A DNA stretch of 64,000 nucleotides from Herpetosiphon sp042688385. Its GTDB lineage: Bacteria > Chloroflexota > Chloroflexia > Chloroflexales > Herpetosiphonaceae. The notes beneath the pieces were generated by a model. It saw only the letters and a program-made list of their open reading frames with translations, was not told the DNA's origin and did not search any database. Position 1 is the stretch's first letter. Each line of letters starts with the position of its first letter. Below are positions 50,175-58,735 of this stretch, in pieces. Location: the NCBI RefSeq assembly GCF_042688385.1, contig NZ_JBHUPY010000001.1, forward strand, positions 310,001-374,000, written 5' to 3'. The translations under genes were made by a program, and so were the position numbers.

Positions 50175-52853
50175 ATGCTTGATTCACTTACCCAGCAATT
50201 AAATGCTACGGCGGCGGCCTTTACCGAGGATGCAGCCGCCTTGCAACGCTTGCTTCAGCGCATGGCCCACGATGTTGAGCGCGCCGAAGATGAAGCACTT
50301 GATCTCTTTCCTGTGGCGCATCACTCGCCTGCTTCGGCCTTGCAACTGGTGCGGCGTTTGCACCAAAAGCAGCCCAAAGTCATTTATATCGAGCTGTGCG
50401 AAGATATGCTTGAACTGGTTGGCCATTTGCGCGATTGTAAATTGCCGGTGGCGTTTCAGGCCTTTGCGGCCGAAAGCGAGTTGGTGCCAGCCGAGGCGCT
50501 GCCAATTAGCGTGATTGCGCCTTTAACCGAATCGTCAGCAGAATATCAAGCGATTGCCTATGCCTTGACCCATCCAGAAACGCAGTTGGTTTTTGTCGAT
50601 CGTCCAGTTGATTATGTGTTTCAATGGCAACCAGTGCCGATTATCAGCGAAGATGAATCTGACGACGATGATGAGGCCGCTCAGCTTCATGGCAAATCAA
50701 TTGGGGTGACGATTGGCACGCTGGAGCCGACCTTCGACGACTTTTTGCATTATTTGCTGCAAAACTCCAACTCGCGCCATTTTACCGAATGGTGGGAGCA
50801 ATATGTCGAGCGAGTGATTTTACACGCTGATTATTCAACCTATCGCCAAGTGATGACCTTGGTTGGCAGCTTAATTCACCAACTTGGCCGCAAACCGCAG
50901 GATGTGATCAACGATCGTTTGCGTGAACGCTATATGTGGACGCGGATCAAGCAACATTTGGCTGAGCATGCAATCGATCCTGCCGATGCCTTGTATATTT
51001 GTGGCGCGGCCCACTTGGCCAGTGATGTGGCCGAATTTGGCACCAACAATGCTGAGCAATGGGCCGATATGCCTGCCAAAAGCGCTACCCAATGGCTGTT
51101 TGGCCTGATTCCATCGAGTTTTGTGGCGATTGAACAACAGTTCAATCATCCAGCAGGCACGATTGCTTTGGCCGAAGCAACATGGCGCAAAAGCCTGAAA
51201 GCTGGCCAAGTTAAGGCATTCCAGCTGAGCAAAGATCAAAAAGCTGCCAAGCCAAGCCGCACCAAAGCGCCAGTTGGCGCAACCCAACCTCACAATCCGC
51301 AGGCTTTGGCTAACTTCTTGCAACAGCCGCCCGAAGTTGCCGAAGCCGACCACGAGCAATTGCTCGATTGGTGTGCTCGGATTGTGGCCTTGGCACGCGA
51401 AAATGGCTATTTGGCCAGCACCGCCGATTCGATTGCAATTTATGAAACGGCTTATCTGTTGGCCAATATTCGCAATCGCTATCAGCCTTCGCCCTACGAT
51501 TTTCAAGATGCGGCGATTACCTGCTTGGAGAAAGATCGCACGCCGCGCAAACGCAATATCAGCCAATTGTGCCGCATGTTGTTGGGTGGCGATCGGGTTG
51601 GCACGGTTGGCTATGAATCGCTGCCGCCGTTGGCCAAAAATATCTATGACCGCTTGGCTCCGTTGAATGTCAACCTGTATGCCAAAACCAACCAACGGGC
51701 CTTGATGGATTTTAGCCAAAGCCCCGATTTGCTCGATAGCTCAGAGTTATTGTGGCGCTTAAATTATTTGTTGGGCGATTATGTGGTTCAGCCAATTATT
51801 GGCGAGCGCAAACTTGGCAGCAAGCCAGTCCAAGAATCGTGGGAGATTCGGATTGGCAAATACCAACGCGACGTAATTCAACTTGGCTACGAGGGCATTA
51901 CGCTGGAACAAGTGCTTGAGCAGCGCATGCGCCAACGCGCCTTTGGCGATGATGCGACCGCCGCCAAAGCCTTGCACACCGCCGAAGCCAGTTTGATGTA
52001 TTTGCGCAGCCCGCGTTTCACCGAAGAATTGGGCTTTCACAGCCGCGCCTTGCTCATCCAAGAAACTGGCGTGCAAGATGCGCCCGATATTTTCGACCGC
52101 GCGCGCCATTTGGTGCAATATTATCGCACCATGCCACAGGGCTTGGCGACTTGGCTCGAATCGTTTGTAGCAACTGGTTATAGCCATTATGCCTCGTTGC
52201 TGCCACAGGCCATCGCCGATCGTGGCACAACTCCAGAAGCGGTTGCTGGCATGTTGGGCTTTATCTTCTCGCTCGAAAGTTTGGCCCTTTCGGTTGGCTG
52301 CCAACGCAGCGAATTGCTGATTAGCGTTGAGCTGGCTGGCAAGGGCGACGTTGCCCCCGATAAACTTGGCTTGTTGTGGGTGGCTGAGTGGCTGCTCAAT
52401 CGGCGCACAATTCAATCAATGCGCGAATTTTTCGAGCATCTCACCGAAGACCCGCTAAGCTTGCAAGGTTTGCCCGCCTACTTGAATGGTTTTATTTTGG
52501 CCTTGAAGTTTGCCCCACGGATTGCCTTGTTTGTGGTTGAGTTGTTGAGCCATATCTTCCGTGTTGTGCCCGATTCGGCACTCATTCCGTGGTTGCCTGG
52601 CTTTATTCTGCAATTACGGCGCAACGCAACGATTTTGGAGCCGCTGATCAAAGAAGCCGCCTTGGTCTTTCCGCCAAATGTGGCTGGGCTGGGCAACTGG
52701 CAACCAAATTGGATGCACGATCAACAACGCTTGCCAGAAGGTGAAGTGACAATCAGCGCCGATCTAAGCCCTGACGATCAATTGGCCCATGAGCTATTGC
52801 TCGCCCATCCTGCTGGCATGCAAGCGCTGGCTGCGTTGCTGAATATTGGCTAG
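50175..52853 (+). CDS. DUF5682 protein of the MoxR/VWA operon
   Basis: An 892-residue soluble protein. The N-terminal 300 residues fit DUF5682: LFPVAHHSPASALQLVRRL (His49-His50-Ser-Pro), VIYIELCEDMLELV, and YICGAAHLASDV. This His…Glu…GxxH layout resembles the EreA/ChaN/TraB-like fold, in which those residues form a metal-dependent active site. The remaining 590 residues are helical with no motif, apart from an acidic stretch (EDESDDDDEAAQ, about 156-167). E. coli YehM, as I recall, is the same family. It ends the operon, and two GC-rich repeat elements follow. Confidence 0.82.
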   Translation: MLDSLTQQLNATAAAFTEDAAALQRLLQRMAHDVERAEDEALDLFPVAHHSPASALQLVRRLHQKQPKVIYIELCEDMLELVGHLRDCKLPVAFQAFAAESELVPAEALPISVIAPLTESSAEYQAIAYALTHPETQLVFVDRPVDYVFQWQPVPIISEDESDDDDEAAQLHGKSIGVTIGTLEPTFDDFLHYLLQNSNSRHFTEWWEQYVERVILHADYSTYRQVMTLVGSLIHQLGRKPQDVINDRLRERYMWTRIKQHLAEHAIDPADALYICGAAHLASDVAEFGTNNAEQWADMPAKSATQWLFGLIPSSFVAIEQQFNHPAGTIALAEATWRKSLKAGQVKAFQLSKDQKAAKPSRTKAPVGATQPHNPQALANFLQQPPEVAEADHEQLLDWCARIVALARENGYLASTADSIAIYETAYLLANIRNRYQPSPYDFQDAAITCLEKDRTPRKRNISQLCRMLLGGDRVGTVGYESLPPLAKNIYDRLAPLNVNLYAKTNQRALMDFSQSPDLLDSSELLWRLNYLLGDYVVQPIIGERKLGSKPVQESWEIRIGKYQRDVIQLGYEGITLEQVLEQRMRQRAFGDDATAAKALHTAEASLMYLRSPRFTEELGFHSRALLIQETGVQDAPDIFDRARHLVQYYRTMPQGLATWLESFVATGYSHYASLLPQAIADRGTTPEAVAGMLGFIFSLESLALSVGCQRSELLISVELAGKGDVAPDKLGLLWVAEWLLNRRTIQSMREFFEHLTEDPLSLQGLPAYLNGFILALKFAPRIALFVVELLSHIFRVVPDSALIPWLPGFILQLRRNATILEPLIKEAALVFPPNVAGLGNWQPNWMHDQQRLPEGEVTISADLSPDDQLAHELLLAHPAGMQALAALLNIG

Positions 52854-52856
52854 ATT

Positions 52857-52979
52857 CCCTCACCTCCCAGCCCTCTCCCACTGAACGCCGGCGAGCGGCA
52901 GCATCCGAAGATCATGCGAAAATCACAGAATGAGAAAGCCCCTCGCCCGCGCCACGGGAGAGGGGTTGGGGTGAGGGGG
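52857..52979. repeat. GC-rich double-hairpin element, copy F
   Basis: It begins CCCTCACCTCCCAGCCC three bases after the DUF5682 stop and ends GGGGTGAGGGGG. The order of the internal blocks is the reverse of copy A. The middle contains GAAGATCATGCGAAAATCAC, shared with copy G only. Confidence 0.85.
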
Positions 52980-53061
52980 TCAGTAACCCACACGAAGGGG
53001 GATTTTGCAGAAAAATAACAATCCACACAATGAATTTTAGGGGGTGCAATGGTTGATCATT

Positions 53062-53183
53062 CCCTCACCCCCAGCCCCCTCTCCCACGAAAACGCGGGCG
53101 AGGGGGAGCATCCGAAGATCATGCGAAAATCACAGAATGAGAAAGCCCCTCGCCCGTGCCACGGGAGAGGGGTTGGGGTGAGG
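53062..53183. repeat. GC-rich double-hairpin element, copy G
   Basis: A near-copy of F 205 bases further on, in the same orientation and with the same central segment, so one arose from the other by local duplication. Sequence between them and up to 53355 shows nothing else recognisable. Confidence 0.85.
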
Positions 53184-53355
53184 AGATATAGCCGTGGTTA
53201 ACGTGATGTACCCTTAGTAAGGAAGGGCTAGAGCCTCTAGGCGATTGGCAATAGTGTGGTATCCCAAAAAACTTCGATAGCCAAAAGCCAATAGTCCCTC
53301 TTTTGGGCGCTATAATAGCTGCATTCGTTGGTTTTAATAGCTAGGAGTTGCAACG

Positions 53356-55026
53356 ATGCCACCCTTTAATCAACCAGCCCCACAGCTCAACAATCAATAT
53401 ACAAGCGATCGCTTGCTGCAATTGTATCTGCGCCGCCGTTTACCTGCCGAGGTCTTAGCCCAAATCAGCTCCGCACTGCACGAAATGGGCGATTTAGCTG
53501 CCAATGAACTGTATCAATTGCAATTGGCTGATCGGCTCAATGAACCTGAATTGACCCAGTGGAATGCCTGGGGCGAACGCATCGATCAGATTGTGTTGAC
53601 TCCGCTTTGGCAGCGGGCCGAGCAGATCGCGGCCCAATCTGGCTTGATTGCAACTGGCTACGAACAAACTTTCCACGAATATTCGCGCACCTGCCAATTT
53701 GCCTTGGCCTATCTCTTTCATCCGTCGAGCGATGTTTATAGTTGCCCCTTGGCGATGACCGATGGTGCTGCCCGCACCGTGCTTCAATCGGGCAATCAGG
53801 CCTTGATTGAACGCGCCATGCCCCATTTGACCAGCCGCGATCCCAAGCAGTTTTGGACAAGTGGCCAGTGGATGACTGAATCGACAGGTGGCTCCGATGT
53901 TGGGCTTTCAGAAACGATTGCCCGCCAAGATACCGATGGCACATGGCGCTTGTATGGCCGCAAATGGTTTAGCTCGGCCACAACCTCGCAAATGGCCTTG
54001 ACCTTGGCTCGACCAGAGGGCAACTCTGCTGGCGGGCGTGGTTTGGCCTTGTTCTATGTCGAGACCCGCGACCAAAACGGACGGCTCAGTCAGATTGAAG
54101 TCAATCGGCTGAAGGATAAATTGGGCACGCGCAAAGTACCCACAGCTGAGCTAAATCTGCTTGGCACGCCAGCAATTCCTGTCGCAGGCTTGCAGGATGG
54201 CGTGCGGGCGATTGTGCCAATGTTGCAAATAACCCGCACCTGGAACAGCGTTTCAGCGGTCGGCTTTATGCGGCGCGGCATGGCGCTGGCCCAAGATTAT
54301 GCCCAAAAACGCTTCGCTTTTGGCTCGCTACTCAATCAAAAACCGCTGCACATCGATACTTTGGCAGGCTTGCAGGCTGAGTATGCTGGCGCATTTATGC
54401 TGACGTTTTATTTAATCGAATTGCTGGGCTTGGATGAAGTTGGCAAGAGCACACCCCAACAACGCCAATTATTAAGATTATTAACATCGATTACTAAATT
54501 AACCACCGCTCGCCAAGCAGTGCAGCATACCAGCGAAATTGTTGAGAGCTTTGGTGGCGCTGGCTATGTCGAAGATACTGGCTTGCCAAGCCTCGTACGC
54601 GATGCGCAGGTGCTTTCGATTTGGGAAGGTACGACCAATGTTTTGGCGCTCGATAGTTTACGGGCGATCAGCGAAGATCCAAGCATTTGGCCCAGTTTGC
54701 GTCAGCAAGTCAACCTGTGGTTGAGCAACGTCCATGATCCGAGCCTTAGCCAAGCAATTGAAGTGGACCAAACCACGCTTGATCATTGTGAACGCTGGCT
54801 AGCTGAGAGCACCCTTGATCGGGCTGCAGCTGAAATGGGCGCACGCCGTTGGGCATTGACGGTTGGCCGAGCACTTGAATTAGCATTATTACTTGAGCAT
54901 GCCCAAGCAGCTTTGAGCGAGCATGCTGATCGGTGGTTGGCGGCGGCAGCACGGCGGTTTAGTTGTAGCCAGATTAATCTGATTGTGGCGATCGATGCCG
55001 ACGATAATCAACTGTTGCTGAGTTAA
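53356..55026 (+). CDS. Acyl-CoA dehydrogenase family protein
   Basis: A 556-residue flavoprotein that oxidises acyl-CoA at the alpha-beta bond, or a related enzyme of the AidB-like subgroup. Family signs are QWMTESTGGSDVGLSETIAR, GRKWFSSATTSQMALTLA, KLGTRKVPTAELNL, FGSLLNQKPLHIDTLAGLQ, and YVEDTGLPSLVRDAQVLSIWEGTTNVLALD. The length (longer than the usual 380) and TGGSDVG/WEGTTNV words match AidB/ACAD-11-like enzymes. The catalytic base cannot be fixed. GGAG lies before the ATG. It stands alone after two repeat elements. Confidence 0.9.
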   Translation: MPPFNQPAPQLNNQYTSDRLLQLYLRRRLPAEVLAQISSALHEMGDLAANELYQLQLADRLNEPELTQWNAWGERIDQIVLTPLWQRAEQIAAQSGLIATGYEQTFHEYSRTCQFALAYLFHPSSDVYSCPLAMTDGAARTVLQSGNQALIERAMPHLTSRDPKQFWTSGQWMTESTGGSDVGLSETIARQDTDGTWRLYGRKWFSSATTSQMALTLARPEGNSAGGRGLALFYVETRDQNGRLSQIEVNRLKDKLGTRKVPTAELNLLGTPAIPVAGLQDGVRAIVPMLQITRTWNSVSAVGFMRRGMALAQDYAQKRFAFGSLLNQKPLHIDTLAGLQAEYAGAFMLTFYLIELLGLDEVGKSTPQQRQLLRLLTSITKLTTARQAVQHTSEIVESFGGAGYVEDTGLPSLVRDAQVLSIWEGTTNVLALDSLRAISEDPSIWPSLRQQVNLWLSNVHDPSLSQAIEVDQTTLDHCERWLAESTLDRAAAEMGARRWALTVGRALELALLLEHAQAALSEHADRWLAAAARRFSCSQINLIVAIDADDNQLLLS

Positions 55027-55235
55027 TTTTTACAATTACATAGCTGAAAATTCCTAACATGCAAGTGTATTCAACTATTAATAATTACACCAGGGTACTA
55101 TGAAAAAGCGGTTGAGCCTAGTACCGTTGTCTGTTTGCGTGCATGAATAGCCTAGGGTATAGTAGGGCAACTTGTTATTCTTCCAACGAGATAATAATTA
55201 ATAGCTTAGCCGATTGAGCCAAAAAGGGTTTTTTC

Positions 55236-56321
55236 ATGAAAGCACTACTAGCGTGGTTAGCTCAGGTTGATCATCCGCTTGAAGATGTGCGGCGACGTGG
55301 CCAAATTATCATCAGCGTGATGTGTGCGATTTTTGTGATTGCAGTAATTGCCCTCCCATCATTAATCTTTAATCCCAAGCCATTAACCTCTGGTGCGGCC
55401 TTAGGCTTAGGTATTATCTTGGCGTTGATCGTGGTTCCATTAGCGCGGCGCGGCAAAGTGGCGTTTGCTGGTTGGGTTGTTGTGATCTCAACAGCTTTTA
55501 TCGTCTCGATTCCTATGATTTTGCGCGGCGAAAGTGGCTATACCTTGGCCTATTTGCTGATTCCAGTGTTGATTGCTGGGGTTGTGCTGCGGCCATGGCA
55601 AATTCTGGTTGTCTTGGCTGGCATCTGGGTGATGATCACCGTTTTGGAATTGAGTTTTCCTACGACGCAGCAAGTAGCCACAACTGGTGGTGTATTAACC
55701 CACGCCCTCCTCATGACGTTTATCGGCGCAATCATTAGCTTTGTAAATAGCCGAATTACGGTTGGAGCCTTTGATGCGGTTTCTGCTGGCCAGCGTACAA
55801 TCGAGCAAAATGCTCGTCAATTGGCCGAACTTAACGCCTCGCTCGAACAACAGGTGCAGCAGCGCACAGCAGACCTTGAAACTGCACTCGTAAAGTTACA
55901 AGAGCGAGCCAGTACCCAAGAACGCTTGATTGATGAGATTGAGCAGCAGCGCGAGGTGATTCGCGAAATGAGCGTGCCAGTCTTGCCAGTGGCTGCCAAA
56001 GTGTTGGTGATGCCACTGGTTGGGGCGCTTGATAGCGAACGGCTTAGCCGCCTGCAAGAGAATGCCTTACAAGCGGTGCAGCGTCAATCGATCAAACATT
56101 TGGTGCTGGATATTACCGGGGTTGTGGTGGTCGATAGCCAAGTGGCCCAAGGGTTTATTAGTGTGGTGCGAGCGGTGCGCTTGCTTGGCGCAGAAACCAT
56201 GCTAGTTGGCGTGCGCCCAGAAGTCGCCCAAGCCATGGTTTCGTTGGGGCTAGAATTGGATACAATCAGCACCTCGGCGACCTTGCAAGAAGGCTTGCAA
56301 CGGATTCATAACTACAATTAA
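55236..56321 (+). CDS. Membrane protein with coiled coil and STAS domain
   Basis: A 361-residue protein with five to six membrane helices in the first 175 residues, a coiled coil (about 185-240, QLAELNASLEQQVQQRTADL) and a STAS domain (about 245-358, with VLVMPLVGALDSERL, HLVLDITGVVVVDSQVAQGF). The Ser/Thr phosphorylation position of RsbR/SpoIIAA-type STAS domains is Asp-Ser in VVDSQVA. It resembles RsbR-like stressosome sensors attached to the membrane. No kinase or phosphatase partner lies adjacent. Its stop overlaps that of the convergent nitroreductase gene. Confidence 0.82.
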   Translation: MKALLAWLAQVDHPLEDVRRRGQIIISVMCAIFVIAVIALPSLIFNPKPLTSGAALGLGIILALIVVPLARRGKVAFAGWVVVISTAFIVSIPMILRGESGYTLAYLLIPVLIAGVVLRPWQILVVLAGIWVMITVLELSFPTTQQVATTGGVLTHALLMTFIGAIISFVNSRITVGAFDAVSAGQRTIEQNARQLAELNASLEQQVQQRTADLETALVKLQERASTQERLIDEIEQQREVIREMSVPVLPVAAKVLVMPLVGALDSERLSRLQENALQAVQRQSIKHLVLDITGVVVVDSQVAQGFISVVRAVRLLGAETMLVGVRPEVAQAMVSLGLELDTISTSATLQEGLQRIHNYN

Positions 56322-57112
56322 GCCTCGTTTGTTGGCTCAAATGGTTCGTCCCAACGATTGGCATAGGCCAAAGCTGCGGTGCGTTTGCGCTGCGATGAGG
56401 TCCAATCGATCGTTGGGCGATCGGCGCTTTGCGGAATGTAGCCCAACCGATACAGCACCATCAAACTGTGCTCCTCGGGAATCTGCAATAGCTTGTTAAT
56501 TTTCTCCCACTGACCCTCAACTTCCATCGGAGTCGAGATAAACTGCATGCCAATGCCAAGTGATGTGGCGGTTAGCCAAATCGTTTGCATCACTGCGCCT
56601 AACGAAAGCAGCGAGTACATGCCCGATAGGTCGTCTGGCTTGTATTCACTTTTATCCAGCGTAATACCCAAAATCAAGGGCGAACCAGCCACCAACTTGC
56701 GGGCATCTTTGCCAAGCACTTTGGGCACTTGAAATTTGGCCATCAACTCGCCGCCGCGCTCGGTAAAAATATATTTGGCAAAGGGTTTGAGCACTGCTGG
56801 CAGATTGTCGATCAAAATGCCATCGCCACGTTGATCAACTTCCTTCTTGGAGAAGCGAAAATATTTGCGATAGCGTTGCCAGAAGCGACCACCAGCCATT
56901 AATTTCTGCATCGATTCGCCAGCAATATCAGCTAGTTGCATGCGCGTCGCCTGATCTTGGATGACGACGAAACGCCATGGCTGCGAATTAAAGTGCGAGG
57001 GTGCACAAGCCGCCATCTCCAAAATAGTCCGCACATGGGCTGGATCGAGCGGGCGATCTTCAAATGGGCCATTGGTGGTGCGGCGCGAACGAATCGCATC
57101 GAGCAAATCCAT
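56318..57112 (-). CDS. Nitroreductase family protein
   Basis: A 264-residue FMN-dependent oxidoreductase. The N-terminus MDLLDAIRSRRTTNGPFEDRPL and the following CAPSHFNSQPWRFVVIQD are diagnostic for nitroreductases; the second half has SLLSLGAVMQTIWLTATSLGIG, which forms the dimer and FMN site. Its physiological substrate is unknown. I start at 57112 because AAGGA is well placed; the open frame extends 24 codons upstream over the previous gene. It lies 16 bases downstream of the SCO1664-like gene and could be cotranscribed. Confidence 0.9.
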   Translation of the reverse strand: MDLLDAIRSRRTTNGPFEDRPLDPAHVRTILEMAACAPSHFNSQPWRFVVIQDQATRMQLADIAGESMQKLMAGGRFWQRYRKYFRFSKKEVDQRGDGILIDNLPAVLKPFAKYIFTERGGELMAKFQVPKVLGKDARKLVAGSPLILGITLDKSEYKPDDLSGMYSLLSLGAVMQTIWLTATSLGIGMQFISTPMEVEGQWEKINKLLQIPEEHSLMVLYRLGYIPQSADRPTIDWTSSQRKRTAALAYANRWDEPFEPTNEA

Positions 57113-57128
57113 AAATGGACATCCTTGT

Positions 57129-57884
57129 CTACACGGGCGGCCACGGAATTGAGCGCTGCCCATACGAAGCGGGGAATTTGGCATTGCTGATCAGGCGGCT
57201 GAGCCGTTGGCGCATGGCTTTGATTTCACGTGGATAGAGCATGGTGTTGAGTGCTTCGGTCAGGCTCGTTTCTGGCTCCAAATCTTGGGCCAGTTGCTTG
57301 AGGTCGGCTAAATCTTCTGCGGGAATATCCTCGCCCACCCAATCCCAAATTACCGTGCGCAACTTATATTCATCGTGAAAGCAGATGCCATGATCAATCG
57401 CCCAAATCCGTTGATCATCATCGACGAGCACATGGCCACCCTTGCGATCTGCATTGTTAATCACAATATCAAACAAGGCCATACGCTGAAAATCGCGTTC
57501 GTGGCCTTCTTTCAAAGTAAAAAAATGCTGCTCATAATCGGCGTGAATCAGCAATTGCACCGAGCCAACGCCGTGCGGGCCTTGGCGGGTAACGGTTGGC
57601 GGCACCAAATGCCAGCCCAAGGCATGGCTAATCATAAACGCCGCTGCCTCGCGTTTGTATAATGTGCCCTGCGGAAAATCCCAGAGCGGGTTCTCGCCAC
57701 GTTGGGGTTTATAGACGGCCCCTAGCACCAGCTCGCTTGGGTCATCGGCATGGACTTCAACTAAAAAGGTATAGTTACTGCTCCATGGCAATAAGCCCTG
57801 CAATTCGATCCGGCCATCGCGCAGCACTTGCAAGATCGTTGCCAGCTCAAGCGCTAGGGGTTGCTCTGATTCGTTATCGCTCAT
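57129..57884 (-). CDS. SCO1664 family protein (kinase-like fold)
   Basis: A 251-residue protein of the SCO1664 family, distantly related to PI3/PI4-type kinases. Typical words are LVEVHADDPSELVLGAVYKPQRGE, PLWDFPQGTLYKREAAA, MALFDIVINNADRKGGHVL and IWAIDHGICFHDEYKLRTV; the last two supply catalytic-loop and metal-binding acids. No substrate is known. In actinobacteria the family is encoded with a DUF3090 protein and a histidine phosphatase; both lie just upstream here in the same order. Confidence 0.9.
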   Translation of the reverse strand: MSDNESEQPLALELATILQVLRDGRIELQGLLPWSSNYTFLVEVHADDPSELVLGAVYKPQRGENPLWDFPQGTLYKREAAAFMISHALGWHLVPPTVTRQGPHGVGSVQLLIHADYEQHFFTLKEGHERDFQRMALFDIVINNADRKGGHVLVDDDQRIWAIDHGICFHDEYKLRTVIWDWVGEDIPAEDLADLKQLAQDLEPETSLTEALNTMLYPREIKAMRQRLSRLISNAKFPASYGQRSIPWPPV

Positions 57885-57910
57885 GGGCTACCTCAGTATT
57901 GGGCAAATGG

Positions 57911-58066
57911 GGTCGGAGTTCAGGGGTCGGGGATCAGGACGTTGCTCAATCCCAAATTAGGCTAAACCTGATCCCCAACCACCGATCTCTACTTTATTGG
58001 AGGTCGGGGTTCAGGGGTCGGCGATCAGGACATTGCTCAATCCCAAATTAGGCTAAACCTGATCCC
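57911..58066. repeat. Two tandem 65-base units, 91-base period
   Basis: A unit at 57911-57975 is repeated at 58002-58066 with few differences. Each unit contains GGGGATCAGG or GGCGATCAGG and, 30 bases on, CCTGATCCC, so each folds into its own hairpin. It fills the gap between the SCO1664-like and DUF3090 genes. Confidence 0.85.
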
Positions 58067-58092
58067 TCATCCACAGCCCCCGACCCCTACTT

Positions 58093-58698
58093 CTACATTT
58101 CGGAAGCTTTTTTATTGCCGTGGCCGTTTTTCTTGACGCACATATGGCCTTCATCTTCCATTGGTTGCAAACATTGAGGGCAAATTGGCCGCCCGCCAGT
58201 GGTGATGATGTCCATCGCGTTGCGACTTAGCGCTTGCATTTTGGCGCGGGTTGCCGAAATACGAACGCGACGTGGCTCGTTTTTGGCTTCTTCATCATCG
58301 TCGCTGCGTTGCTGCAAAATTGGGTCAATATCTTCATCTTCATCATCGTCGCCCAACTGCAATTCATCAGCCTCGATGACCAACAGATCGCTGGTTGGGT
58401 CGTAGGCAAGCGCCATTTGGGCAATGCGGAAGAAGGGATTCAACGGTGGCCGCAGCAATAATTCGGCTGGGGTTGGCTCCTCGGATGCATCGGGCCGCGC
58501 CACGCCACGCTTATCCAATTCTTCGAGAATATCGTCGATTCGTAAGCATAAGGCCCGAACCAACTCTTTTTCGGTGATCAACGAAACCAGATCGTTGCCT
58601 TTTTGGGCTTGAAGATAGAACGTTCGCTGGCCTGGCTGGCCAACTGCTGCTGCCGTAATATGGCTGACGCGGCGTAAATCGTAGACGAAATCTGACAT
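58093..58698 (-). CDS. DUF3090 family protein
   Basis: A 201-residue protein matching DUF3090: RTFYLQAQKGNDLVSLITEKELVRAL, LDIAQ-like FRIAQMALAYDPTSDLLVIEA, and a Cys-containing C-terminus (CPQCLQPMEDEGHMC) that looks like a zinc ribbon. A very acidic insert (DDDEDEDIDPIL, about 117-130) lies between. The family has no known activity. It is the middle member of the conserved trio with the SCO1664-like protein and the histidine phosphatase. Confidence 0.9.
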   Translation of the reverse strand: MSDFVYDLRRVSHITAAAVGQPGQRTFYLQAQKGNDLVSLITEKELVRALCLRIDDILEELDKRGVARPDASEEPTPAELLLRPPLNPFFRIAQMALAYDPTSDLLVIEADELQLGDDDEDEDIDPILQQRSDDDEEAKNEPRRVRISATRAKMQALSRNAMDIITTGGRPICPQCLQPMEDEGHMCVKKNGHGNKKASEM

Positions 58699-58735
58699 AC
58701 CGAACCTTTCAATTCAGTGTAAGCGAGAGCTTAGC

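Noticed and set aside
50871..51719. Open frame of 282 codons on the minus strand
   Set aside because: Antisense to the DUF5682 gene, with no start signal and no recognisable motif.
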